Below, one piece after another: positions 17,043 to 24,310 of a DNA stretch of 64,000 nt. The notes beneath the pieces were generated by a model that was not told the DNA's origin, did no database searches, and was given only the letters and a program-made list of their open reading frames with translations. Both the position numbers and the translations under genes were made by a program. Each line of letters starts with the position of its first letter. Positions within the stretch are counted from its first letter, which is position 1. Source of the DNA: Parabacteroides sp. PF5-9. GTDB taxonomy: Bacteria; Bacteroidota; Bacteroidia; Bacteroidales; Tannerellaceae. The stretch is taken from positions 44,155 through 108,154 of the forward strand of contig NZ_JARXWG010000011.1 in NCBI RefSeq assembly GCF_029893105.1. The letters are read 5' to 3'.

Positions 17043-18851
17043 ATGGAAAAAATACTTATCTGTTGGAATGACACAGAATACCTTAGAACGATAAAAAAAG
17101 AGATTGAAAATATCACAGAGGTTAAAAAGAAACGGCAAGTTCACAAATATGCCGTCGAATTGTTCTACGATAAGGACTCTTTGAGTGCGATAACTCAGAA
17201 GGCTGATTATATTATTATCCTTTGCGAACTACTATGGTCGCACGATGACAACTCAGCTCCTTGCTATTCTGAGATGAACGGAATAAAATTAGCTCAGCAT
17301 CTTCGTAGAGAAGAGAACATAAGAATACCGATTCTCTTTGTTTCTTTTTTGAGTCGTAAATATATTATTCAACATCCTGATGCTAAAATTATAAATACTC
17401 CTGCACTCAAACACGAATTCTATCGACTACCATCAAATCCTACGGAATGGCTAAATGAATTGAAAAAAATGAGTGGAAAAATGAGTGAATTGGATTTAAT
17501 TTATACAAAACGACGTTTTTGTGGAATAGTTGGTTTACTTGAACAAATTAGGCACGATGTAAGTAGTTGTTGGACAAAAGAATTATTGAAAGAAAAACTA
17601 AAAGAAATACAATATGCCAACAACCATACAGATTTATCATTCAAGCGAAAGATAAGCTCTTTGGAAGACCAAATAGAGTTATTACAAAAAGAGGCAAATA
17701 ATAAAAAAAGAGCAGATAAAACTTACGTTGTTGTACATAATAAATTTAAGGAATTGTGTACGATAGCTATTTCGTACATACAAGAGGAAGGCAAGCATGA
17801 TGTTGAAATTACCCAAGAAGATAAATATAAAATTCTGTATCTTGAAGATGATTATTCGAAAGAAAATGTAATAGATAGCCGTATAAAACATTTTATTGAA
17901 GCTATGGAAAATCAAGATTTAAATGTCAAACATATTTCACAACCTAATTATAATCAACATTTTTTAAGGAACTCAGACAGTACAAATAAGTATAATGCTA
18001 TAATTTGTGATATTGAAATATGGGAAAAAAATGATGAGGTCAGAAAATTGACTTGTCTTGGATTTGATTACATTCAGAAATTGAGCAATACATACCACCT
18101 TCCTGTGTATATAATTCTTTCAAATGTGACTCGAAGCTTGCACAGCAGTATATTAAACAATTTAAATGTACAGGTAAACATGTATTCAAAAAGCGATGTG
18201 CTTGCTTCTGATTCCACAATACAAGTATTTATTGATGGTATAAGAAATCTGATAAAACAAAAAAAAGGTATCGCAGAATTCATAGATATCCAACCAAAAG
18301 AAAAATCAAATTTTTTAGCTGGGTTCAAATGTTTGAGGGATTATATTTATATCCCATCCGACTATTATCCGATCACAATAAAGAAGAGTAATAAGACTTA
18401 TGAAACCCCCAGTGATGTAGAAATTTTTATCGAACAAGAATATAATAGATTACAAAAAATATTTGATGATAAATATAAACAACAAGGTATAGTCAAAGAA
18501 AAATTTCTTTCTGACCATATTAAGGGATTTAGAGAACTTAGCAGATTGGATTTTCACAAGGAAAAGAATAAGAGTAAAATCAGCGATAACGACAATATTG
18601 ATAAATTTATTAAAATTTTGATTACAAGAAGATTGTTGTTTTACGCAATGTTAAAGCATAACATCCCGAACGCTTATAAACTATTTACCACGGAAAAAAA
18701 TAAGATATTTTTGCAAAATGTGCTTTTCCTTCCTGAAGAAACTGTAAGAAAAAATGTTTGGAATAATAACAAAAATAATATTCAAAGCGATTTTGTAAAA
18801 TTCCTAACCAAGCAAGAAATAATTTTCATTAAAGATTTTATGGAAAAATAG
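17043..18851 (+). CDS. Response-regulator-like protein with two receiver folds
   Basis: I start this protein at the ATG at 17043 (MEKILICWND), since the upstream TTG falls inside the promoter; it is 602 residues. Residues 1-130 look like a degenerate receiver (DYIIILCELLW, then IPILFVSFLSRKYI) without the canonical Asp. A helical linker and coiled coil follow. A second receiver at about residues 260-385 keeps YKILYLEDD, the likely phosphoacceptor in AIICDIEIW, ILSNVTRS and the Lys of MYSKSDV. The last 170 residues are an unknown helical output domain. The protein at 21287 has the same layout. No DNA-binding domain is recognisable, so protein-level output is inferred. Confidence 0.6.
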   Translation: MEKILICWNDTEYLRTIKKEIENITEVKKKRQVHKYAVELFYDKDSLSAITQKADYIIILCELLWSHDDNSAPCYSEMNGIKLAQHLRREENIRIPILFVSFLSRKYIIQHPDAKIINTPALKHEFYRLPSNPTEWLNELKKMSGKMSELDLIYTKRRFCGIVGLLEQIRHDVSSCWTKELLKEKLKEIQYANNHTDLSFKRKISSLEDQIELLQKEANNKKRADKTYVVVHNKFKELCTIAISYIQEEGKHDVEITQEDKYKILYLEDDYSKENVIDSRIKHFIEAMENQDLNVKHISQPNYNQHFLRNSDSTNKYNAIICDIEIWEKNDEVRKLTCLGFDYIQKLSNTYHLPVYIILSNVTRSLHSSILNNLNVQVNMYSKSDVLASDSTIQVFIDGIRNLIKQKKGIAEFIDIQPKEKSNFLAGFKCLRDYIYIPSDYYPITIKKSNKTYETPSDVEIFIEQEYNRLQKIFDDKYKQQGIVKEKFLSDHIKGFRELSRLDFHKEKNKSKISDNDNIDKFIKILITRRLLFYAMLKHNIPNAYKLFTTEKNKIFLQNVLFLPEETVRKNVWNNNKNNIQSDFVKFLTKQEIIFIKDFMEK

Positions 18852-18903
18852 AATAGAAAATTCCATATAGAATTTCCATAAGAGATTTCCGCCTGTCTCT
18901 CGC

Positions 18904-18911
18904 TATTTTTG
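18904..18911 (+). promoter_or_regulatory. Promoter -7 box before the WG-repeat gene
   Basis: TATTTTTG matches TAnnTTTG 21 bp before the start codon. The -33 side is poor (TTT only). It suggests the WG-repeat and membrane genes can be transcribed on their own. Confidence 0.4.
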
Positions 18912-18931
18912 CGTCATAAAAATCATTTGTT

Positions 18932-20542
18932 ATGGCGCAGAAAATCTTAAAATCAGTTATCATTCTCTCATTTATTGTTGGTCTAGGTATATTAGGATAC
19001 AGTATTGGTAGTAAATGGCATGATGAAAAATATGGCGAGGTTAATCGTTATGATTTGTCTGAGACTCTCTCTGTTATTGAATATAGTAATGGAGAAATTG
19101 GTGTTTTGAACAATATAACGGACAAAATTATCGGACGATACGATAACGTATTAAGAACTTTTTTGCCCGAAGAATCCACTCATAGCATTAGAATCGTTGT
19201 AAAGGACGGTTTACGCGGATATATTTCTGCTCGAACTGGCGAGGTGATTTTTGAACCGCAATTTCTTTATGCTTGGATAGATGACCCAGAGAGTGGATTA
19301 GCTGCCTGTGTAAACAAAGATCACAAACTCGGTTTTGTGGATGTACAAACAAAAAAAGTTGCAATTCCTTTTCAATTCGATTACAATGAAGATTTGTTCG
19401 CACCATGCGTATACTATGGAGATAAAAGAGAATCCATTCTTGATTTTGTTTTCAGTAATGGCATTTGCATCGTGCCCAACAAAGATGGCAAGATTGGAAT
19501 AATTGACAAAACAGGGAAAGAACTACTACCCACGAAATACTCAGATATAATCAACTGGAGAGATGCAAAAACCACGAATATTATTCTAAAAAGAAAGTCA
19601 TTTATTGTGGGGATTGGAATAATTTCAGAATATGTCGATGGCTATATCAAAATTGACGAAATCATACAAGACACACCTGCTTTCCTACAGGGCGAGTTAA
19701 AAAAGAATGATGTCATATTGAAGATAAAGCAAGACAATGAAAGCGAATACATAAATGTTTTCAATATACCTCATGAAGACGTTCTTAATTTGATTCGTGG
19801 TGAAAAAGACACAAAAGTAACTCTCTTTGTAAAACACGAAGATGGCACGACTGAAGATATTACAATTGTTAGAGATGAAGTGGAAGACGAATATTCTGAG
19901 TATACATACGTTTATGGTGTTTGCAATAGAAATTTTGAAATGATTGTACCTTTTGAATATAATAAATTTGAGAAAAATCTTGATTTCGATGAAAATTTCG
20001 ATTACTATGTAAAAAGCTATACTGTATCAAAAGATGGCAAGTATGGAGTGCTTGATAGTATTTTTAATGTTGTTTTGCCGGTAGAATATGCTTATATCAG
20101 GGCTACAGATTTTTCTACTTGCTTTATTGTGAAAAATCTTAATGAAAATTTCGAAGCAAAATACGGATTATTGAATGAAAATTTTGAACTCATTTTGCCT
20201 ATAGAATATGACTATATTGAAGAAAGTAAAACTTTTGAATTTGTTGGGAGAAAAGATTATGTACAGAAACTGTATGACAGAAAAGGCAAAATTGTTAGTA
20301 ATTTTTATTTGGATGATAGAGATTGTGAAGAAAATCAAGTCTATCAGCCTATATTTGAGCCTGAAAGTGATAAATTGTCTAATTATATCCAATATAGATT
20401 AGGGTATCGTTATGGAGTTATAGATATTAATCAGAATGTAATAATTCCAGCCAAATATAGGAGAATTGAGTATCTTGGAAATAAGACTTTTTCTTGTATG
20501 GAAGAAGATAACTATTCCTGTCTAATTAAGGACAAAAGGTAA
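18932..20542 (+). CDS. WG-repeat protein with inserted PDZ domain, membrane anchored
   Basis: The 536-residue protein begins with an N-terminal signal anchor (ILKSVIILSFIVGLGILGY). WG-type repeats follow, seen as GLRGYISARTGEVIFEPQF, KLGFVDVQTKKVAIPFQF, GKIGIIDKTGKELLPTKY and again near the C-terminus (GKYGVLDSIFNVVLPVEY, YRYGVIDINQNVIIPAKY). Between the repeat blocks, around residues 225-320, is a PDZ-like domain (IDEIIQDTPAFLQGELKKND, then VILKI). WG repeats form beta structures of unknown binding function, and PDZ domains bind peptide C-termini. Location is predicted to be the periplasmic side of the inner membrane. Confidence 0.75.
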   Translation: MAQKILKSVIILSFIVGLGILGYSIGSKWHDEKYGEVNRYDLSETLSVIEYSNGEIGVLNNITDKIIGRYDNVLRTFLPEESTHSIRIVVKDGLRGYISARTGEVIFEPQFLYAWIDDPESGLAACVNKDHKLGFVDVQTKKVAIPFQFDYNEDLFAPCVYYGDKRESILDFVFSNGICIVPNKDGKIGIIDKTGKELLPTKYSDIINWRDAKTTNIILKRKSFIVGIGIISEYVDGYIKIDEIIQDTPAFLQGELKKNDVILKIKQDNESEYINVFNIPHEDVLNLIRGEKDTKVTLFVKHEDGTTEDITIVRDEVEDEYSEYTYVYGVCNRNFEMIVPFEYNKFEKNLDFDENFDYYVKSYTVSKDGKYGVLDSIFNVVLPVEYAYIRATDFSTCFIVKNLNENFEAKYGLLNENFELILPIEYDYIEESKTFEFVGRKDYVQKLYDRKGKIVSNFYLDDRDCEENQVYQPIFEPESDKLSNYIQYRLGYRYGVIDINQNVIIPAKYRRIEYLGNKTFSCMEEDNYSCLIKDKR

Positions 20543-20546
20543 TAAT

Positions 20547-21200
20547 ATGAAACAGACTACAATGGAAGAAAAAAGCAAAAATATAGAAATTTCTGAGATT
20601 ACTGAAGAATTTAAAAATGAGGAGACGGCTGAAATCCATAAAGAGGAAGAAGATTTTTATGACATATGGGTAAAAAAGCATCTTGGAGAAAAGGATTTGT
20701 TCGATGCTTTCAAGTATGCAGGTAAAGGTCTAAAGTCTGTCGGAAAATGTAAACTTAAACACATTGCATACGCTATAAAATATGCAGGATATGCTGTTGC
20801 TTTCATCTTGTGCGCGTTGGTAGTATTTGTTATTTATTGTGCCTTTACCCATGTTTTTGATATGATGACAGATAATGGCGGATCATTTCATTATGTCTTT
20901 TTTGACAACGACCTTTGGGCAACAATAGTCACTTCTGTTATCGTTTCAATGTATTCGTTTTGGGTTTGGGGCAAAGGGATAAAAGGGCTCATATATTTTA
21001 TTTTCCTTATCATGTTAATAGAATATTGGGATTATAGTTTTGCTGAAACCCTTGACGAAAATACTGTTTTTGGAGGGATATGCTATTTTCTGTTTTTTGT
21101 AATTATTCCCATCCTTCTGATAATGAAACAGTGCATGGCTTCTCCAAACGATGAAGATAAAGAAGAAACAGAACTAATTGATCACGCGGAGCACAGCTAA
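20547..21200 (+). CDS. Four-helix membrane protein
   Basis: I recognise no family in this 217-residue protein. The first 55 residues are highly charged (many Glu and Lys). Four hydrophobic segments follow: about residues 76-100 (GYAVAFILCALVVFVIYCAF), 125-143, 150-166 and 176-195 (ICYFLFFVIIPILLIMK). The tail is acidic. It starts 4 bp after the WG-repeat gene, so the two are almost certainly co-translated and may act as a membrane pair. Confidence 0.6.
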   Translation: MKQTTMEEKSKNIEISEITEEFKNEETAEIHKEEEDFYDIWVKKHLGEKDLFDAFKYAGKGLKSVGKCKLKHIAYAIKYAGYAVAFILCALVVFVIYCAFTHVFDMMTDNGGSFHYVFFDNDLWATIVTSVIVSMYSFWVWGKGIKGLIYFIFLIMLIEYWDYSFAETLDENTVFGGICYFLFFVIIPILLIMKQCMASPNDEDKEETELIDHAEHS

Positions 21201-21286
21201 TCCATAGCAAATCTTGCGTAACGTATTCAGCTCTTTTGCAAGAACATGTGAGTAATAATTCGTACCTTTACGGCAAATTTTAATGA

Positions 21287-22876
21287 ATGATAGATAAATA
21301 TTTGATAATATGCGATGAACGTCAACAATCCTACTTTTCACAACAGAACGAAAACAAGGATTTTAGATTTATACTCTCTGAGGAAGGTGTTGAAAATATT
21401 ATAGTTGATAAGATAGATACCTATCAGTATATCATAATTTTTGCCGAACTCTTATGGCAAGAGAAAAAATATACCGACTTCTACGGAATTGATGTAGCTG
21501 TTCTACTTCGTTCAAAGCTAAAAGCATTAGCCCCAATCTGCATTCTCTCGTTCCTACCAAAGAACTATTTTGAAAAATTTAGTGACATAAAGTACAATAT
21601 CCTGATAGCAAGAGGAACGTGTTTCAAACAGTTGCCAATATGTTTTAAGGACATAGAAAATGTCCTTAAAACGGTATTGCCGATTTCTTCAGCTGCATTG
21701 GCTTATTTGTCCACCTTACTGATTGATATACCACATGTAATTAATGTGTTGCGACACGACCTTCGATTAGAGACGGATATTGATAAGATTTGTAGTTCGT
21801 TAAAAATGATTGAACAGTTATCTACAACAAATATCTATCCCAAGTTGCAGCAACTTTCTCAAGAGATAATCACCACCCATTACGAAGAGAATGAAGACTA
21901 CTTCTATTCTCATGCAAAAGACTTAATAACTACACTTAATATTCACTTGCAAAACACGAAGCAAGATACTCTATTAACGGAAAAGGCAACAAAATGTAAA
22001 GTACTGTTGTTAGACGATAATAGTAATGATTTGAATTGGGCAAAAAACGCACTTTCCCCCTACTTTGAAGTAATTCCATTTCAAGATGCATTGGCTGCAA
22101 AAGCATATATTGAACAAGATACAAAAAATGAGTTATCGGCAATAATATGCGATTGGCAGCTTCTCAAACCAAATTCTAAAGAACATCAAGAACTCTTGGG
22201 TTTTGAAGTGTTGGATTTTGCATCCCAAAGAGGATTTTACGCATTGTTCTCTCTTACTTCAACTGATGATTTTAGTATTCGAGAGATTGATGCTCTCCTT
22301 GACTTTGAACATTTGCCCATAACAAAAGATTTTCAACAAGGAGAATCGTTGTGGAAAATGTATATCCCTATTATTCAGCAAAGGATTGATCGTAACTTAC
22401 AATTGATAGCTTCGTTGCCAACAGGTTCAAGATGGGAAACGCCAAAAGACAAGAAAACAAAATCTTTCCACGAACAGTATGTTTCAATTAGAAATTCGAA
22501 CAATTGGTTCTCTTTTGAAAATGAAATAGCTGCTAATGCTATCGAAAATTGGAATTACTATAAACAATTTGTTAATAAAAGGATGAAGACATCCGATCAA
22601 CATCTAAGCATTAGTAATACCGATTTGAAAAATGTACTTATCGCCCGTAGGATTTATTTAGCATATTGGTTTACATGTAATTATGATAATAATGGGGATA
22701 AGAACAAGTATATATATCAAGACCTGACAGGTAGCTCAGAGTCAAGTGAAGAAAGAATCAATCAGTTTGTCTTCAGACTATGCATAAAGAGTGAATTATT
22801 GCCACAAGGAATACTTCCAGAAGAAAAAGCATGGCTGCAAAGCAACAAAATTGATACTGATAAGTGGAATAAATAG
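21287..22876 (+). CDS. Response-regulator-like protein, paralogue of the 17043 gene
   Basis: This 529-residue protein repeats the layout of the gene at 17043. Residues 1-120 are a degenerate receiver (YQYIIIFAELLWQ, then APICILSFLPKNYF). A linker carries IPHVINVLRHDLRLE. A canonical receiver spans about residues 236-350, with the acidic pair in CKVLLLDDN, the phosphoacceptor Asp of AIICDWQL near 287, the Thr of FSLTSTDD near 322 and the Lys of LPITKDF near 345. The C-terminal output domain shares the pattern LIARRIYLAYW with LITRRLLFYA of the paralogue. The conserved phosphorylation residues argue for a working receiver, probably fed by the kinase-like protein at 24311. Confidence 0.65.
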   Translation: MIDKYLIICDERQQSYFSQQNENKDFRFILSEEGVENIIVDKIDTYQYIIIFAELLWQEKKYTDFYGIDVAVLLRSKLKALAPICILSFLPKNYFEKFSDIKYNILIARGTCFKQLPICFKDIENVLKTVLPISSAALAYLSTLLIDIPHVINVLRHDLRLETDIDKICSSLKMIEQLSTTNIYPKLQQLSQEIITTHYEENEDYFYSHAKDLITTLNIHLQNTKQDTLLTEKATKCKVLLLDDNSNDLNWAKNALSPYFEVIPFQDALAAKAYIEQDTKNELSAIICDWQLLKPNSKEHQELLGFEVLDFASQRGFYALFSLTSTDDFSIREIDALLDFEHLPITKDFQQGESLWKMYIPIIQQRIDRNLQLIASLPTGSRWETPKDKKTKSFHEQYVSIRNSNNWFSFENEIAANAIENWNYYKQFVNKRMKTSDQHLSISNTDLKNVLIARRIYLAYWFTCNYDNNGDKNKYIYQDLTGSSESSEERINQFVFRLCIKSELLPQGILPEEKAWLQSNKIDTDKWNK

Positions 22877-22891
22877 TTTATAGTGATAACG

Positions 22892-22927
22892 GATAATTTT
22901 AGATAATTGGGCAGCAATTATATTGTG
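22892..22927 (+). promoter_or_regulatory. Operator/promoter box, copy 1
   Basis: GATAATT occurs at 22892 and 22902, a 10-bp direct repeat, followed by AATTA and a -7-like TATATTGT at 22919-22926. The same arrangement with identical spacing occurs at 27668-27704. Direct half-sites one helical turn apart are typical of response-regulator binding sites. Confidence 0.5.
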
Positions 22928-22948
22928 CAAATTTTTTGATAATAGATT

Positions 22949-24061
22949 ATGTATACGATAATAGCAAAAGTAACAGGTGGTTGTAATCTTCGATGCAGAT
23001 ACTGCTATATGAGTGAAGAGTCAGAGAGAGGGCGAATGAATGAAGAAACTCTCTACAATATGCTCACTAAAGTAGCAAAAGAGAATGCAAAAGAAGGTAT
23101 AACAGATGTGATATGGCATGGAGGAGAGCCGTTACTAATGGGAGTTGACTTTTACAAGAAAGCTGTCGAAATCCAGAAAACAATACTAAATCATAGGTTT
23201 ATCAATTCGGTCCAATCAAATGGAACTTTGTTGAATGAATCTTATCTGGATTTCTTTGAAAAAAACAACTTTAAAGTTAGCTTAAGTCTTGATGGGATTC
23301 AAATGACGCATGACAAAAACAGACCATATAAAAATGGGGGATCTTCATTTAAGGATACTTTGTTTTGGTTAGGAGAATTAAAAAAGCGCAAAATAAATGA
23401 GGGTCGCGTAATATGTGTTTTGAATAAGGTTACGGCATCCCAGATAGTCCAAATATATGAATATGCTAAAAAAGAGCGAATTAGCTTTAAATTCAATCCG
23501 CAGTTCCCGGCAGGTGAAGCCTTAATTAATAGTGATTTAGGATTAACTCCAGAAGAACTGGCGGAGATTTATATAGAGTTGTTTGATATGTGGTTTTTCG
23601 ACGATGCGGAATATTTGCCACAAATAGAACCATTTGATGAAATTATTGAAAATTTGGGACTATTTAAAAATAGGGAAAATCAAAAAATAATTCCCTTTGG
23701 ATGTAACTGGCGGAATAACTGTGCATATAATTTTATTGCGGTTTCTCCTAATGGGAGCGTATATCCTTGCGGACGATTTATCGGAGAAAAAGATTATTTA
23801 TACGGAAATATTAATAATGAAGATTTATTCGTTATATTAAAGAATACGGCTCGCGAAAACTTTATTAATCGTAATAAAGGATTGGATGATTGCTCCTGCT
23901 GTGAATATAACAAAATATGCAATGCGGGTTGCCCATATCATTCTTACTCACGGCATAAGGATATAATGATTAAAGATCCTTATTGCTATACTTATAAAAA
24001 ATTATTTAAACACATTGAAAATATAGTAAATAATGAATTTGAAGAATTTGAAAATGAATGA
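22949..24061 (+). CDS. Radical SAM/SPASM peptide maturase 1
   Basis: The 370-residue enzyme carries the radical SAM [4Fe-4S] motif GGCNLRCRYC (Cys12, Cys16, Cys19), followed by WHGGEPLLMG and SLSLDG. The C-terminal SPASM domain has a Cys series in CNWRNNC, SVYPCGRF, CSCCEYNKICNAGCPYHSYS and DPYCYTY, which would bind auxiliary clusters. The overall pattern resembles sulfatase-maturase-like and RiPP-modifying enzymes. No sulfatase is nearby, but a 47-codon peptide gene overlaps its stop codon, so that peptide is the likely substrate. The modification, perhaps a side-chain crosslink, is inferred. Confidence 0.88.
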   Translation: MYTIIAKVTGGCNLRCRYCYMSEESERGRMNEETLYNMLTKVAKENAKEGITDVIWHGGEPLLMGVDFYKKAVEIQKTILNHRFINSVQSNGTLLNESYLDFFEKNNFKVSLSLDGIQMTHDKNRPYKNGGSSFKDTLFWLGELKKRKINEGRVICVLNKVTASQIVQIYEYAKKERISFKFNPQFPAGEALINSDLGLTPEELAEIYIELFDMWFFDDAEYLPQIEPFDEIIENLGLFKNRENQKIIPFGCNWRNNCAYNFIAVSPNGSVYPCGRFIGEKDYLYGNINNEDLFVILKNTARENFINRNKGLDDCSCCEYNKICNAGCPYHSYSRHKDIMIKDPYCYTYKKLFKHIENIVNNEFEEFENE

Positions 24062-24197
24062 TTCGAAAGAAAAAATTACTTTTTGGGGTAAAAAAATAAC
24101 TCTAAAGAAGGTTGCAAATCGGAATCTAGTTAGGATTTTATCAAAACCGAGACTTGCCTCGACTTTTGGACATGGCGATTACAGTGATAGGTGGTGA
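24054..24197 (+). CDS. Candidate RiPP precursor peptide 1 (47 aa)
   Basis: This small gene overlaps the end of the maturase gene by 8 bp, a layout that couples translation. The product starts MNDSKEKITFWGKKITLKK, has a basic middle (NRNLVRILSKPRL) and ends in ASTFGHGDYSDRW. A basic leader followed by a short Gly/Asp/aromatic-rich C-terminus is what radical SAM/SPASM-modified precursors look like; Phe, Tyr and Trp would be candidate crosslink sites (for example FGH and YSD). I do not recognise the precise family. The evidence is gene overlap, size and tail composition, not homology. Confidence 0.6.
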   Translation: MNDSKEKITFWGKKITLKKVANRNLVRILSKPRLASTFGHGDYSDRW

Positions 24198-24220
24198 GAT
24201 TAAAGGATTGTGTCAAATTA

Positions 24221-24236
24221 TTTCGCATGTGCGAAA
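24221..24236. promoter_or_regulatory. Palindrome upstream of the kinase-like gene
   Basis: TTTCGCA (24221-24227) and TGCGAAA (24230-24236) form a perfect 7-bp inverted repeat around TG. It lies between the peptide gene and the kinase-like gene. It is more likely an operator than a terminator because there is no T-run. Confidence 0.35.
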
Positions 24237-24310
24237 GTTTACAACTTTATAATTATTGGATTTATAACCTTTAAAATATAAAAATGAACCTGCATAAAAC
24301 TTAGTATAAA

